A DNA stretch of 64,000 nt, taken from contig NZ_JAANCM010000002.1 of the NCBI RefSeq assembly GCF_011603255.1, positions 248,001 through 312,000 on the forward strand, given 5' to 3'. Positions within the stretch are counted from its first letter, which is position 1. Each line of letters opens with the position of its first letter. The notes under the pieces were generated by a model. The model was not told the DNA's origin, ran no database searches, and was given only the letters and a program-made list of their open reading frames with translations. This document shows, in pieces, positions 1-12,118 of the stretch. The translations under genes and the position numbers were made by a program. Origin of the DNA: Ferranicluibacter rubi. GTDB lineage: Bacteria; Pseudomonadota; Alphaproteobacteria; Rhizobiales; Rhizobiaceae.

Positions 1-32
1 CGGCCTGATGTGATTTGAAGAATGAAGGAAGG

Positions 33-59
33 GGGCCCGCAGCGATGCGGGCCCTTTTT
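33..59 (+). terminator. Rho-independent terminator of the gene left of the window
   Basis: An 8-bp perfect GC stem (GGGCCCGC / GCGGGCCC) with a 6-nt loop is followed by five T residues. It faces rightward and so ends a gene lying before base 1. In related genomes that gene would be clpX; this is inferred from the clpX-lon-hupB order and is not seen here. Confidence 0.85.
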
Positions 60-471
60 CGTTGGGTGGAGAGATATGGGCTGGGACTTGCGGCTACGGC
101 GGGCAAGATGACGTTCAAGCCCCATCTCAACTGCTGGCATTGGCAACAGGCCGGCAACCTGTCGAAATCGTTGAGCATGTCCACTCCCTCATTCCGCCAT
201 TGCTAAATCACCCCGGCAGCGCGATGATATGACGGTTTCGTGTCTTGGGCCGGTGGTTCGAATCATGAGGCTTGAGGTCGCGCGGCAAGGTCCGCGACAG
301 TCACGTAGCCTCTACTGTGCGATACGCTTCGATTGCCGTTGGGTCAGGCCGTCGAAGGGTTGAAAACGGGTCTCGCAACCTCCACTTCTGACAGTGGAAA
401 AAGTGATGACCGGAAGCACCCTTGACGTGCTTCGGGTAACGCTCCCGGAAACGGGACGGAAAGGAAATGAC
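60..471 (+). other. Intergenic leader region upstream of lon
   Basis: About 410 bases without a convincing gene. A weak heat-shock-like promoter can be proposed around 359-390 (TTGAAAA followed after 12 nt by CCTCCACTT), resembling the alphaproteobacterial RpoH pattern but with mismatches. A purine-rich ribosome binding site (GGACGGAAAGGAAA) lies directly before the lon start at 472. Nothing else is recognised. Confidence 0.4.
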
Positions 472-2892
<2,421 letters not shown>

Positions 2893-3011
2893 TAACGCCT
2901 TCCGGGAGGGCGGTAACACCGCTTTCCCGGAGACGCGTCAACAGGCGGCGGGACTGATTCTCAGGCCTGATGAGGGTGTCTTCGCACCGTTGTTCATCGC
3001 TTAAACAGTGG

Positions 3012-3039
3012 AAGACCGGCCCTTGAGCCGGTCTTTTTT
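3012..3039 (+). terminator. Rho-independent terminator after lon
   Basis: A 9-bp stem AAGACCGGC / GCCGGTCTT with a 6-nt loop is followed by a run of T residues. It lies 120 bases after the lon stop and 130 bases before hupB, so the two genes are probably separate transcription units. Confidence 0.9.
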
Positions 3040-3168
3040 CGTAAAATGCACCGCAAAGCCTTGCATTTCCGGGCATTCGGCGCGATTGGGTTGCCAAGGC
3101 GACCGCTGCGACGATGGCGCGGCCGCCCGAAAACAAGTCGTTTCGGACCAAGTTGAAAGGGTGGAAAC

Positions 3169-3444
3169 ATGAACAAGAATGAGCTCGTATCGGCTGTTGC
3201 CGAAAAGGCCGGCATCACGAACAAAGAGGCAGCTACGTCTGTCGAAGCATTGTTCGACGTGATCCAAGGTGAACTGAAGAACGGCGGCGACGTTCGCCTC
3301 GTCGGCTTCGGCAACTTCACCGTGAGCCGCCGCGAAGCCTCCAAGGGCCGCAACCCCTCCACCGGCGCGGAAGTCGATATCCCTGCTCGCAACGTTCCGA
3401 AGTTTGCGGCCGGCAAGGGCCTCAAGGACGCTGTGAACTCCTAA
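3169..3444 (+). CDS. hupB: DNA-binding protein HU-beta
   Basis: HU is the small dimeric histone-like protein that bends and compacts DNA without sequence specificity. The 91-residue product is full length for the DNABII family. It shows the helical dimerisation half (residues 1-40) and the beta-arm signature GFGNFTVSRREASKGRNP starting near residue 46. The start is the ATG after GAAAGGGTGGAAAC. It is a single gene downstream of lon, bracketed by terminators at 3012-3039 and 3593-3618, so it is probably a strong monocistronic transcript with a leader of more than 100 nt. Confidence 0.97.
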   Translation: MNKNELVSAVAEKAGITNKEAATSVEALFDVIQGELKNGGDVRLVGFGNFTVSRREASKGRNPSTGAEVDIPARNVPKFAAGKGLKDAVNS

Positions 3445-3592
3445 GGCATATCTGGACGAAGCGGCTCGCTTCGCCTTGCCATGGTCACAGCCGAGCGCCG
3501 CGCATCCCTTTTGGGGATGCCGTCTGGCTGCTCGATCACCATAAAGCGCTGCGGCGCAAGAGGGGACGGCTCACGCCGCGCTCCTCACCTTC

Positions 3593-3618
3593 AGGCCCGG
3601 GTTTTCCCGGGCCTTTTT
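3593..3618 (+). terminator. Rho-independent terminator after hupB
   Basis: A perfect 9-bp stem AGGCCCGGG / CCCGGGCCT with a TTTT loop and a following T run. A second 7-bp hairpin without a T run (CGAAGCG / CGCTTCG, 3457-3473) follows the hupB stop by 12 bases. The roughly 120 bases between the two hairpins hold no recognisable gene or tRNA. Confidence 0.9.
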
Positions 3619-3735
3619 CGTCTCTGTCATTCCTCTGTCATGCGGGCGCTTCACAAACTCCGGGATTGTGCCGCGCGCGTCGATGCAAGCGGCCACGCGG
3701 CTCGAACCGCCGTGTGAACGCCGAGGGGATGTCTC

Positions 3736-5928
3736 ATGAAAACCGTATCCGTCACCGCCGCACTCGCGGCCCTGCTTGCGACTTCTGTCGCCGGCAGTGC
3801 TTATGCCGAGCCCGTCTTCAACCGCATCTCGTCCTTCGCCGTCGCGGACAATCTGCCGGCAGCCATCGACCGCAAGACCGTAACCTCGGCGGAGATCGTC
3901 ACCGCGACGGAGGACGGCAACACGCTGATCTATTCCGACAGCCCGCTGAAGGCGATCGGCTTCATCGACATCACGGATGCCGCGGCGCCCAAGGCCGGCG
4001 GCATCGTTTCCTTCGACGGTGAGCCGACATCGGTCACGGTGGCCGGCACCAAGGCGCTCGTCGCCGTCAACACGAGCCCCGACCGCGCCAACCCGTCGGG
4101 CATGCTCGCCGCCGTCGATATTGCGGGCCGTACGGTCACGTCGAGCTGCGAACTCGGCGGCCAGCCCGATTCGGTCGCGGTCAACAAGGACCGGACGCTC
4201 GCAGTCATCGCCATCGAGAACGAGCGCGACGAGAAGGTGAACGATGGAGCGCTGCCGCAGATGCCGGCCGGCGACCTCGTCATCGTCAAGCTCAACGACG
4301 GCGTGCCGGACTGCGCCACGATCCGCCACGTCTCGCTGACGGGTCTCGCTGCTGTCGGGGGAGACGATCCGGAGCCGGAATTCGTCTCATTCAACGGCAA
4401 GGATCAGATCGCGCTGACCCTGCAGGAGAACAACCATATCGTCATTCTCGACGGCCGCTCGGGCGCAATCGTCTCGCATTTCTCGGCCGGAACGGTGGAT
4501 CTCGACAAGGTCGACACCAAGCGCGACGGCAAGCTCTCCTTCACCGGATCGCTGAAGGGCGTGCCCCGGGAACCGGACGCCGTGAAGTGGCTGGATGACG
4601 AGCGACTGGTCGTGGCGAACGAGGGCGACTGGAAGGGCGGTTCGCGCAGCTTCACCATCTTCGACACCAGCGGCAAGGTGCTCTACGAGGCCGGTGCAAG
4701 CTTCGAACATGCCGCCGCCGCCATCGGGCACTATCCCGAGAAGCGCTCTGCTGCCAAGGGCATCGAGCCGGAGGGTCTGGAAGCTGCGACGTTCGGGCAA
4801 GACCGGCTGTTCTTCGTGCTGGCCGAGCGCGCCTCGCTCGTCGGCGTCTACAAGGATACGGGTGCCGAGCCGCAACTGCTGCAGCTTCTGCCCTCGGGCA
4901 TCTCGCCGGAAGGCGGCGTCGCCATTCCCGGCCGCAATCTGCTGGTGACCGCTAACGAGGCCGATCTGGTCGAGGACGGTGCGGCGCGCTCGCATGTGAT
5001 GATCTACGAGCGCAAAGAGGGCAAGCCGGCCTATCCGCAGATCCGCTCCGTGGAGAAGGACGGCGTACCGATCGGCTTCGGCGCCCTGTCGGGCCTATCG
5101 GTTGTTCCAGGCCAGCCCGGCAAGCTCTATGCGGTCAGCGACTCGGTCTATGGCGCCGAACCGCGCATCTTCACCATCGACACCACCAAGAGCCCGGCCG
5201 AGATCACCGACGCCCTGACAGTCACCCGCGATGGCGCCCCGGCGCAGAAGCTCGATATCGAGGGCATCGTCGCGACAGGCGATGGCTTCTGGCTCGCCTC
5301 CGAAGGCAATTCCGACAAGCTGGTGCCGCACGCGCTTTATCAGGTGAATGCCAAGGGCCAAATCAAGAAGGAGATCGCCCTGCCGGAAGTTCTGCGCGCG
5401 GGCGAGACCCGATTCGGCTTCGAAGGCATCACGGTGACGGGTAAGGGCGACGACACGACGCTGTGGATGGCCGTGCAGCGCGAATGGAAGGACGACGAGA
5501 AGGGCTTCGTCAAGCTCGTCTCCTACAAGCCCAAGTCCGAGGAATGGGGCGCCGTGCGCTATCCGCTGGAAAAGAAGGGTGAGGGCTGGGTCGGCCTCTC
5601 CGAGATCACCGTTCACGGCGACTATGCCTATGTCATCGAGCGCGACAACCTCGTCGGCCAGGCGGCAAAGCTGAAGAAGATCTATCGCGTGGCGCTGACC
5701 GAGCTGAAGCCCGCCAAGCTCGGCGGCGCGCTGCCGGTCGTCGCCAAGGAAGAGTTCCGCGATCTGCTTCCGGACCTGAAGACGCTGAACGGCTATGTTC
5801 TCGACAAGGTCGAGGGCTTCGCGGTTGATGAAACCGGCACGGGCTTCGTCGTCACCGACAATGACGGCGTGGACGACAGCTCGGGCGAGACGATGTTCTG
5901 GAGCATCGGCAAGATCGACGCGATGTAA
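3736..5928 (+). CDS. Exported phytase-like / esterase-like beta-propeller protein
   Basis: The 730-residue protein begins with a typical Sec signal peptide (MKTVS, hydrophobic Ala/Leu core, likely cut after AYA near residue 25), so it should be periplasmic or secreted. The first half carries repeated beta-propeller style strands (SVAVNKDRTLAVIAIENE, GNTLIYSDSPLKAIGFIDI). The second half matches the 'esterase-like activity of phytase' domain: LSGLSVVPGQPGKLYAVSD, DIEGIVATGDGFWLASEGN, GFEGITV, and a C-terminal acidic VTDNDGVDDSSGET. The substrate cannot be told from sequence; phosphate-ester hydrolysis is a family-level guess. It stands alone, with a hairpin between it and the convergent marR gene. 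Confidence 0.85.
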   Translation: MKTVSVTAALAALLATSVAGSAYAEPVFNRISSFAVADNLPAAIDRKTVTSAEIVTATEDGNTLIYSDSPLKAIGFIDITDAAAPKAGGIVSFDGEPTSVTVAGTKALVAVNTSPDRANPSGMLAAVDIAGRTVTSSCELGGQPDSVAVNKDRTLAVIAIENERDEKVNDGALPQMPAGDLVIVKLNDGVPDCATIRHVSLTGLAAVGGDDPEPEFVSFNGKDQIALTLQENNHIVILDGRSGAIVSHFSAGTVDLDKVDTKRDGKLSFTGSLKGVPREPDAVKWLDDERLVVANEGDWKGGSRSFTIFDTSGKVLYEAGASFEHAAAAIGHYPEKRSAAKGIEPEGLEAATFGQDRLFFVLAERASLVGVYKDTGAEPQLLQLLPSGISPEGGVAIPGRNLLVTANEADLVEDGAARSHVMIYERKEGKPAYPQIRSVEKDGVPIGFGALSGLSVVPGQPGKLYAVSDSVYGAEPRIFTIDTTKSPAEITDALTVTRDGAPAQKLDIEGIVATGDGFWLASEGNSDKLVPHALYQVNAKGQIKKEIALPEVLRAGETRFGFEGITVTGKGDDTTLWMAVQREWKDDEKGFVKLVSYKPKSEEWGAVRYPLEKKGEGWVGLSEITVHGDYAYVIERDNLVGQAAKLKKIYRVALTELKPAKLGGALPVVAKEEFRDLLPDLKTLNGYVLDKVEGFAVDETGTGFVVTDNDGVDDSSGETMFWSIGKIDAM

Positions 5929-5962
5929 CGAGAAGCGTCCCGGTAACGCCGGGGTCTACGAC

Positions 5963-5989
5963 GTCGGGCCTGCGTGCAGCAGGTCCGAC
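5963..5989. terminator. Hairpin between convergent genes
   Basis: An 11-bp stem GTCGGGCCTGC / GCAGGTCCGAC (one G-T pair) with a 5-nt loop lies between the convergent phytase-like and marR genes. It has no flanking T run on either strand, so its role as a shared terminator is only likely, from position. Confidence 0.5.
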
Positions 5990-6028
5990 ATCCGAAGGTC
6001 GATGTTATAGGGTGTCAGTGTGCGGCCC

Positions 6029-6538
6029 TCAGGCTTCTGCGGCCGCTGCCGGCCTGACGGCCTCTTCCTGCTCGCGCCGCTCGCGGATCTCGTCGGTGCG
6101 GCGGACGAGCTTGCTGACGATCTCATGCAACTGGTCGAGCTGTTCGTCATCGAGCGCCGAGAAGATTTCCTCGATCAGCTGCTTGCGCGGGTGCTCGGCA
6201 GCCTCCAGCGCGATGCGCCCGACATCGGTGATCGAAACTATCTTCGCACGGCGATCCTCGGGGTCCGGCTGACGCGCCACCAGCTTGTCGCGCTCCAGCC
6301 CGTCGATCGCCTCGGTGACGGTGCGCGGTGCGAAATTGAGTGCACAGGCGATATCCGTCGAGCGGCAGGGGCCGAGCTTGTTCAGGAAGAATAGGAATTT
6401 GCTGCGGGCCAGCGACACGCCTTCTTCCGTCATCGACTGGTTGATGAGCCGATGAACGCGGTGATAGAGCTCGAACAGCTTGTCGGAGACGTCGAAGGTC
6501 GTTTTCATAGATTGGAGATGGACGTTCTGAGGGCCCAT
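6029..6538 (-). CDS. MarR-family transcriptional regulator
   Basis: A winged-helix regulator of about 169 residues with the MarR plan: N-terminal dimer helix (LFELYHRVHRLINQSM), recognition region (STDIACALNFAPRTVTEAIDGLERDKLVARQ) and a wing with the conserved D-x-R (PDPEDRRAKIVSITDVG), then C-terminal dimer helices. Its ligand and targets are unknown. Two other starts are possible (6553 and 6508); 6538 has a GGGA a few bases upstream, while 6508 gives the most family-like N-terminus. It is transcribed divergently from yhaO/yhaN about 200 bases away, so it could regulate that pair, but this is inference. Confidence 0.88.
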   Translation of the reverse strand: MGPQNVHLQSMKTTFDVSDKLFELYHRVHRLINQSMTEEGVSLARSKFLFFLNKLGPCRSTDIACALNFAPRTVTEAIDGLERDKLVARQPDPEDRRAKIVSITDVGRIALEAAEHPRKQLIEEIFSALDDEQLDQLHEIVSKLVRRTDEIRERREQEEAVRPAAAAEA

Positions 6539-6736
6539 GTCAAATCCCATCACGGGGATGTCAAGGCAGGTCGCGCGAAACCCGGCGGCGGTGTCGGAAG
6601 CGCCACAGACATTGGGACGGGGCTCGCTTGGTCAGTTCCGCGTTGATCTTGCCACAGCTGCACGACGCCGTGGAAAGACGGGGCCGCTCAGGCCGAAACG
6701 ATTGACGTTGATGCATCGGCGGGCCCATGGTCGGGC

Positions 6737-8011
6737 ATGGCTTTCCGCTTCGTTCACACCGCAGACCTTCACCTTGATTCTCCCCTCCGCAGTCTGGCGC
6801 TTCGCAACGGCGAACTTGCCGAGCATGTCCGCGGCGCGACCCGTGCGGCGCTGACGGCCATCGTCGATCTTTGTATCGCGGAGGCGGTCGATGCGCTTCT
6901 GATCGCGGGCGATCTCTATGACGGGTCGCAGACCTCGATGAACACAGCGCTGTTCCTGATGAGCGAGATGCGCCGGCTGGAGGTCGCCGGGGTGCGCGTC
7001 TTCGTCATTCGCGGCAATCACGACAACCAGTCCGCCATCCGCCGCGAGCTGACCTTTCCGGACAACGTGCATGTGTTCTCCAACCGCACGAAATCGGTAA
7101 AGGCGGCGACGCTACCGGATGGCCGCGCCGTCTACATTCACGGGATCGGCTTCGACCAGCCGCACGCGCCGGACAGTCTCCTGCCGTCCTTCCCGGGTCC
7201 GCAGGCAGACAGCATCAATATCGGCATGCTGCATACGAGCCTTGCCGGCGCGCCGGGGCACGATCTCTACGCGCCCTGTAGCGTCGCGGAGCTTGCCGCA
7301 CATGGCTTCGATTACTGGGCGCTTGGCCATGTCCATCATCGCCTCGTGCACAGCGAAGCGCCGCTGATCGTCATGCCCGGCATGCCGCAGGGCAGGGATA
7401 TCAACGAAGCGGGCGCGAAGAGCGTAACGCTGGTGACCATCGAGGCCGCCGGGGAGATCCACCATGCCGAGCGCCGGATCGGCGGCGCCGTGTTCGAGCG
7501 GGCGACGATCGACCTCACAGGCATCACGGAATGGCGCGAGCTTCTGGCCCGCATCAGCGACGATCTCGCGCGCCGCGTGGCAGCGGCCGGTGCCGAACAG
7601 CTGATCCTGCGGCTGCACCTGACAGGCGCCACGCCGCTTGCCTTCCGCCTGAAGCGCGATCCGGCCTTTCTGATGGATGAGGTGACGGGCCTTGCCAACG
7701 CCTTGCCGGGCTGCTGGGTGGAGAAGATCGAGATCGACTGCCATGCGCCGGAGATGGTTGGTGAGGCGGATCCCGGTCTCGACCCTGCAGCCGAACTCTC
7801 GGCGCTGATCCATAGCGATGTGCTCGCCTCGCACGGGTTCCGCCAGCAGGCGGCCGATCTCATGGCTGAGCTTCTGGGCCAGCTGCCGCGCGAGTTGCGG
7901 GAAACCTTCGGAACGGACGAGGCGACCGTTGCAGCGCTTCTGGCCGATATCGCCCGCGACGGCAGCGACGAGGTGCTGGCGCATGTGCGGGCCGGCGAGG
8001 GAGGTCACTGA
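6737..8011 (+). CDS. DNA repair exonuclease, SbcD/YhaO-like metallophosphoesterase
   Basis: The 424-residue protein has the Mre11/SbcD-type calcineurin phosphoesterase fold: DLHLDSP at residues 10-16, then GDLYDG, GNHDN and GHVHH, which together bind the two catalytic metals. The C-terminal half is a family-specific cap. Together with the next gene it should form an SbcCD/Rad50-Mre11-like complex that processes double-strand ends. The stop overlaps the next start by one base (TGATG), so the two are translationally coupled. Length and sequence fit the YhaO subgroup better than classic SbcD. Confidence 0.92.
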   Translation: MAFRFVHTADLHLDSPLRSLALRNGELAEHVRGATRAALTAIVDLCIAEAVDALLIAGDLYDGSQTSMNTALFLMSEMRRLEVAGVRVFVIRGNHDNQSAIRRELTFPDNVHVFSNRTKSVKAATLPDGRAVYIHGIGFDQPHAPDSLLPSFPGPQADSINIGMLHTSLAGAPGHDLYAPCSVAELAAHGFDYWALGHVHHRLVHSEAPLIVMPGMPQGRDINEAGAKSVTLVTIEAAGEIHHAERRIGGAVFERATIDLTGITEWRELLARISDDLARRVAAAGAEQLILRLHLTGATPLAFRLKRDPAFLMDEVTGLANALPGCWVEKIEIDCHAPEMVGEADPGLDPAAELSALIHSDVLASHGFRQQAADLMAELLGQLPRELRETFGTDEATVAALLADIARDGSDEVLAHVRAGEGGH

Positions 8012-11000
8012 TGCGTCTTTCCGCACTCGATCTCGTCCGCTACGGCAAATTCACCGGAAAGCAGCTCGATTTCGGCAAGGCCCGACCGGGCAAGCCGGAT
8101 CTGCATCTGGTCTACGGCCCGAACGAAGCGGGAAAATCGACGCTGTTTTCTGCCGTGCTCGACCTGTTCTTCGGTATCCCAGCAACGAGCCCATACGGAT
8201 TTTTGCATCCCTATCCGGCAATGCGTATTGGAGCTACGGTTGAGCTTGGAGGGCGCGAATACGCGTTGAACAGGGTTAAGCGGCTAAAGAACTCGCTTAT
8301 CGACAGTCATGATCAGCCGCTATCCGAAACGCTTTTCGCACAGGCTTTCGGGACCGTTGATCGGGCTACATACCAAGTGATGTTTTCGCTCGACGACATT
8401 AGCATCGAAAAGGGCGGCGAGAGCATCCTCCGGAGCGAAGGCGAGCTTGGGTCTCTGCTGTTCTCCGCCAGTTCGGGGCTGCCGGACCTGACCGGCGTCA
8501 TGGCCGACCTCAAGGGCCGCACGGATGCCTTCTATCGTCCGCAGGCGCGCAAGCACCGGCTGGCGGAGTTGAAGGCCGAGCTGGACGCGCTGAAGGACGA
8601 GCGCGCTGCCATCGATGTCAGCCAGCGCGAATACACGGCGCTGCGCAAGACGCGGGATCTGGCGACGGAGCGGCACGCAGCGGCGCTTGCCGCCCGCGCC
8701 GGGCTGCGCGTCCAGTGGGACGGGGCGAAGGCAAAGCTAGACGGCCTGCCGCTCCTTCTGCGGCTGCGGGCGCTGCGCAGCGAGCTGGCGACGCTGAGCG
8801 ACCTGCCGGACCCGCCTTCTGTCTGGCACCAGATGTTGCCCGAGTTGATGCGGGCGGAAACCGAGATCGGCACGCGTCTGACGCAGATCGCGGCGGACAT
8901 CGCCCGCCGCACGCAGGAGCGCGACCTGCTCGCGCGCGACGAGGCCGTGCTTGCGCTGCGCGCCGACCTGCACCATCTGGAAAGCTCGGGGCTGGAAGCC
9001 CGCTACCGCACGGCAGCGCAGGACATGCCCTCCCGCACGCAGGAGAGGGCGGCGGTTTCCGCCGATCTCGCCGCGCGGCTGCTGCAACTCGGCCGGACGA
9101 CAGACGAGGACCCCGCGGCGCTGCTCATTCCGGCAGCGACCATCGGCAAGCTGCGAGCGCTCGCCGAGACGCATGCACGCCTGACCGAGCGGCAGGAGGC
9201 GGCCCGTCGGGAGCGCGCATCGACCGAGGTCGCCCATCGCGAGGCGCTGGAGCGTGCCGAGACGCTTGGCGACAAGACGGCAGGGCAGGCGCCCACGATG
9301 CCGACGACGAGCGATCCGCAGGCGCTGTCCGACCTGCTGCGCGCTCTGCGGCGCGAGGACTTTCCGCTGCGGCAGAAGGCGGCGCGCGAGGAGCTGGCGC
9401 GGCTGGAGGACCTTCTGGCCGACCAGCTTGCAGCTCTGCCGGGTCGACACGATGCCGAGAGCCTCGCGCTCGCGCCTGTCCCGGTGGAGGGCGATCTGGC
9501 CGACTGGTCGTTCAAGACCGAGACGTCGAGCGAGCGCCTGCGCCGGCTCGACGAGCGCCGCGGGGAGATCGCGCTGCAAATGGCCACCGCGCAAGCCGAG
9601 CGCGATACGCTGCTGGTGCAGGCGGAGTTTGCCGATGATGCGCGGGTTGGGGCGCTGCGCCTTGCGCGCGATGCAGCCTGGCGAGCGCATCGGGATACGC
9701 TGACGCCGGACACGGCCGACCACTTCGCAAGCGCGCTCGACAAGGACGACCAGGCGAGCGCCCTGCGGCTGACCCAGACCGAACACATCGCCCGCAGCCG
9801 CGCTCTGGCGGTGACGATCGCCGACCTGAACGCGCGACAAACGGCGTACGACCAGCAACGCGCGGAACTGCTCGCGGAGCGCAGCACGCTCGATGCCGCC
9901 ATTGCCGCAGCGGCGGCGGCCTGCAATCTCCCGGCAGACCTGTCGCTGGCGCGGCTGGAGGACTGGCTGCAACGCCGGCTGAAGGTGCTGGAAACGCGCG
10001 CCGCCTTGCGTGCTATGCGCCAGAAACTCGCCCAGGCGGATGCCGACGAGGTGCGTGCCATGAGCCGGCTGGCCACAGCGTTCGGGGATGGGACCTCGCT
10101 GCCGCACGATTTCGAGACAGCGCTGGCCTTTGGCGAGCGCGTGTTGACGGCAGCACAGGCCGAGGCGGCCGAGGGGCGCACGCTTCTGGAAAACCTGAAG
10201 CGGATGGAAGCGGCGCTCGCATCGCGGCGTGTCGATGCGGATGCGGCCGATGCCGCGATGGCGGCATGGGCGGACAGTTGGAGGGAGTGCCTCGCTGGCC
10301 TCTGGCTTGCGCCTGACGGCGCAGTGCCGGGCCCGGCCGAAGTGATGCCGACGCTGGCGGTGCTTGCCGAGATCGATCGTCTCGTGCAGCGCCGCAGCGA
10401 TTTCGACCACCGTATCCAAGCTATGGGCCGCGATCAGACCGCGTTCGCAACCGTCATCGCCAGCTGCTGCGCGCAGCTGGATCTGACAATGGGCGACGAT
10501 CCGCTGGCGATCTTCACAGCCCTGCAACAGCGGGTCGCGAGCGCCGAACATGTGGAGACGTTGTTCGACCGTCTGTCGCAGGAGCTGGAGGAGCGCGAAC
10601 GCGAGGCGCAGGTACTGGCCGAGGCCGGAGAGCGGCACGAGGCCGGCAAGCGCGATATGCTCGCCTTCTTCGGCTGCACGGAACTCGGCGATGTCGCAGC
10701 CCACCTGGAAACGGCAAAGACCCGGACGCGGCTGCGCGAACGCATCGCGGAAACCGAGGCCGACCTTGCCGCACGCCTGCGCGTCGGCACAGCGGAGGAG
10801 GCCGAGATGGTTCTCGTCGCGCTGGACGAGGATGGACTTCGCCAAGAGGCTGCCGAACTCGCCGCGCGCCACGATGAGGCCGACCGGATGGTGCAGGATC
10901 GCCACGCCGAACTGCGCGACGCCGAACGCGGGCTTGAGAAGGCCGCAGGCGACGACGCGGCCGCCCATATCGAGGAGCGCCGGCGCACGGTGCTTGCCGA

Positions 11001-11490
11001 TATCGAGGAACAGGCGCTCGCCTATCTCCGGCTGCGCTCTGGCCTGCTCGCCGCCGACATGGCGCTGCGCCTCTACCGGGAGCGGCATCGCAGCGCGATG
11101 ATGCAGCGGGCCTCCACGGCCTTCGCCACCATCAGCGGCGGGGAATATGAGGGCCTTTCGACCGAGATGGAGAAGGGGGCGGAGTTCCTCCTGGTTCGCT
11201 CTGCCACCGGCGCGACGAAGCTTGCGAAGGACCTGTCGAAAGGCACGCGCTTTCAGCTCTATCTTGCACTGCGCATGGCCGGCTTCCACGAGATCAGCGC
11301 CCAGCGCGAGGCCTTGCCCTTCATCGCCGACGATATCATGGAGACCTTCGACGACGCCCGCGCCTTCCACGCCTTCCGTCTGATGGCGGATATGGCGGGT
11401 GTCGGCCAGGTCATCTACCTGACCCATCACGAACACCTCTGCGAGATCGCCCGCAAGGCCTGCCCGGATGTGGTGTTGCACCGGCTTTGA
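8011..11490 (+). CDS. SbcC/Rad50-like AAA ATPase (YhaN family)
   Basis: The 1159-residue product has a split ABC/SMC-type ATPase. The N-terminal half has Walker A GPNEAGKST near residues 37-45; the C-terminal half has the signature-like DLSKGTRFQLYLALRMA and the Walker B region LPFIADDIMETFDD near 1070-1115. Between them lie about 900 residues of Arg/Glu/Ala-rich coiled coil. Partner is the nuclease encoded immediately upstream, with one base of overlap. Codons from about 8173 to 8405 are clearly AT-richer at third positions (for example GGA, GCT, CTA, GTT, AGG) than the rest of this very GC3-rich gene, suggesting a recombined segment, although the protein sequence stays family-like. Confidence 0.92.
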   Translation: MRLSALDLVRYGKFTGKQLDFGKARPGKPDLHLVYGPNEAGKSTLFSAVLDLFFGIPATSPYGFLHPYPAMRIGATVELGGREYALNRVKRLKNSLIDSHDQPLSETLFAQAFGTVDRATYQVMFSLDDISIEKGGESILRSEGELGSLLFSASSGLPDLTGVMADLKGRTDAFYRPQARKHRLAELKAELDALKDERAAIDVSQREYTALRKTRDLATERHAAALAARAGLRVQWDGAKAKLDGLPLLLRLRALRSELATLSDLPDPPSVWHQMLPELMRAETEIGTRLTQIAADIARRTQERDLLARDEAVLALRADLHHLESSGLEARYRTAAQDMPSRTQERAAVSADLAARLLQLGRTTDEDPAALLIPAATIGKLRALAETHARLTERQEAARRERASTEVAHREALERAETLGDKTAGQAPTMPTTSDPQALSDLLRALRREDFPLRQKAAREELARLEDLLADQLAALPGRHDAESLALAPVPVEGDLADWSFKTETSSERLRRLDERRGEIALQMATAQAERDTLLVQAEFADDARVGALRLARDAAWRAHRDTLTPDTADHFASALDKDDQASALRLTQTEHIARSRALAVTIADLNARQTAYDQQRAELLAERSTLDAAIAAAAAACNLPADLSLARLEDWLQRRLKVLETRAALRAMRQKLAQADADEVRAMSRLATAFGDGTSLPHDFETALAFGERVLTAAQAEAAEGRTLLENLKRMEAALASRRVDADAADAAMAAWADSWRECLAGLWLAPDGAVPGPAEVMPTLAVLAEIDRLVQRRSDFDHRIQAMGRDQTAFATVIASCCAQLDLTMGDDPLAIFTALQQRVASAEHVETLFDRLSQELEEREREAQVLAEAGERHEAGKRDMLAFFGCTELGDVAAHLETAKTRTRLRERIAETEADLAARLRVGTAEEAEMVLVALDEDGLRQEAAELAARHDEADRMVQDRHAELRDAERGLEKAAGDDAAAHIEERRRTVLADIEEQALAYLRLRSGLLAADMALRLYRERHRSAMMQRASTAFATISGGEYEGLSTEMEKGAEFLLVRSATGATKLAKDLSKGTRFQLYLALRMAGFHEISAQREALPFIADDIMETFDDARAFHAFRLMADMAGVGQVIYLTHHEHLCEIARKACPDVVLHRL

Positions 11491-11730
11491 GAACATGCAG
11501 ACGCCGGCGGCCGGTCACGTCCCGCGCCGGACTTGCGGGCGGATGGCATCAGGCACTATAGGGATGCACCGTGCCGGCATTCATCTCCATGGCTGCCGTG
11601 GACGATAGTCCCGCTTCGACGCTATCGCTCACGGCATTGGCGACGAGGCGGAGACGGCAAAGGGGAAACCGGAGCACGCTTGCGTGGCGGGCTTTTCTCA
11701 TTCGAGTGGCCATTCGGGCCGGAGGCAGCG
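11491..11730 (+). other. Intergenic region after yhaN
   Basis: 240 bases without a supported gene. An in-frame extension of the following gene upstream to 11533 is possible but lacks a ribosome binding site and has poor codon use; I see no terminator. Confidence 0.3.
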
Positions 11731-12111
11731 ATGAACAATTTCCATGTCGGCCAGAAGGTCGTCTGTATCGACGACAAGTTCAAGAACGTCTCGATCGACC
11801 AGCTGATCCGCAAGGGCGAGATCTACACGATCCGCTGGGTCGGCCCGTATAGCCATTACATCGACGGCGAGTTCATTGGCGTGAAGCTGGAAGAAATCAA
11901 CCGTGGCAATGACGACGGCCCGGAAGGCTACGGCGCTGCCGACATGCCCTATCGCGCAACACGGTTCCGCCCGCTGCTGAAGGATCGCCTGTCGTCGCTG
12001 AAGAACCTGCTGGCTCCGACTCCGAAGGGCGAAACGCCGTATTCGCCGCCGGCTCCCGAAGAGCCGAAGCGCGCTGCGCCGAAGCGGGAAAAGGAAAAGG
12101 TCGATACCTGA
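11731..12111 (+). CDS. Conserved hypothetical protein, SH3-like N-terminus
   Basis: A 126-residue protein of unknown function. The first half (HVGQKVVCID, GEIYTIRWVGPY, DGEFIGVKLEEI) looks like a small beta barrel of the kind found in short alphaproteobacterial and phage hypothetical proteins. The last 45 residues are Pro/Lys/Glu-rich and probably disordered. The ATG at 11731 is chosen because GGAGG lies 6 bases before it. It stands alone; an 8-bp GC hairpin follows the stop. Confidence 0.75.
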   Translation: MNNFHVGQKVVCIDDKFKNVSIDQLIRKGEIYTIRWVGPYSHYIDGEFIGVKLEEINRGNDDGPEGYGAADMPYRATRFRPLLKDRLSSLKNLLAPTPKGETPYSPPAPEEPKRAAPKREKEKVDT

Positions 12112-12118
12112 GGAGCAC

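Noticed and set aside
15-206. 63-codon frame at the left edge
   Set aside because: Overlaps the terminator hairpin at 33-59 and has no ribosome binding site.
3445-3600. Possible tRNA after hupB
   Set aside because: Only simple hairpins can be drawn; no cloverleaf or T-arm consensus.
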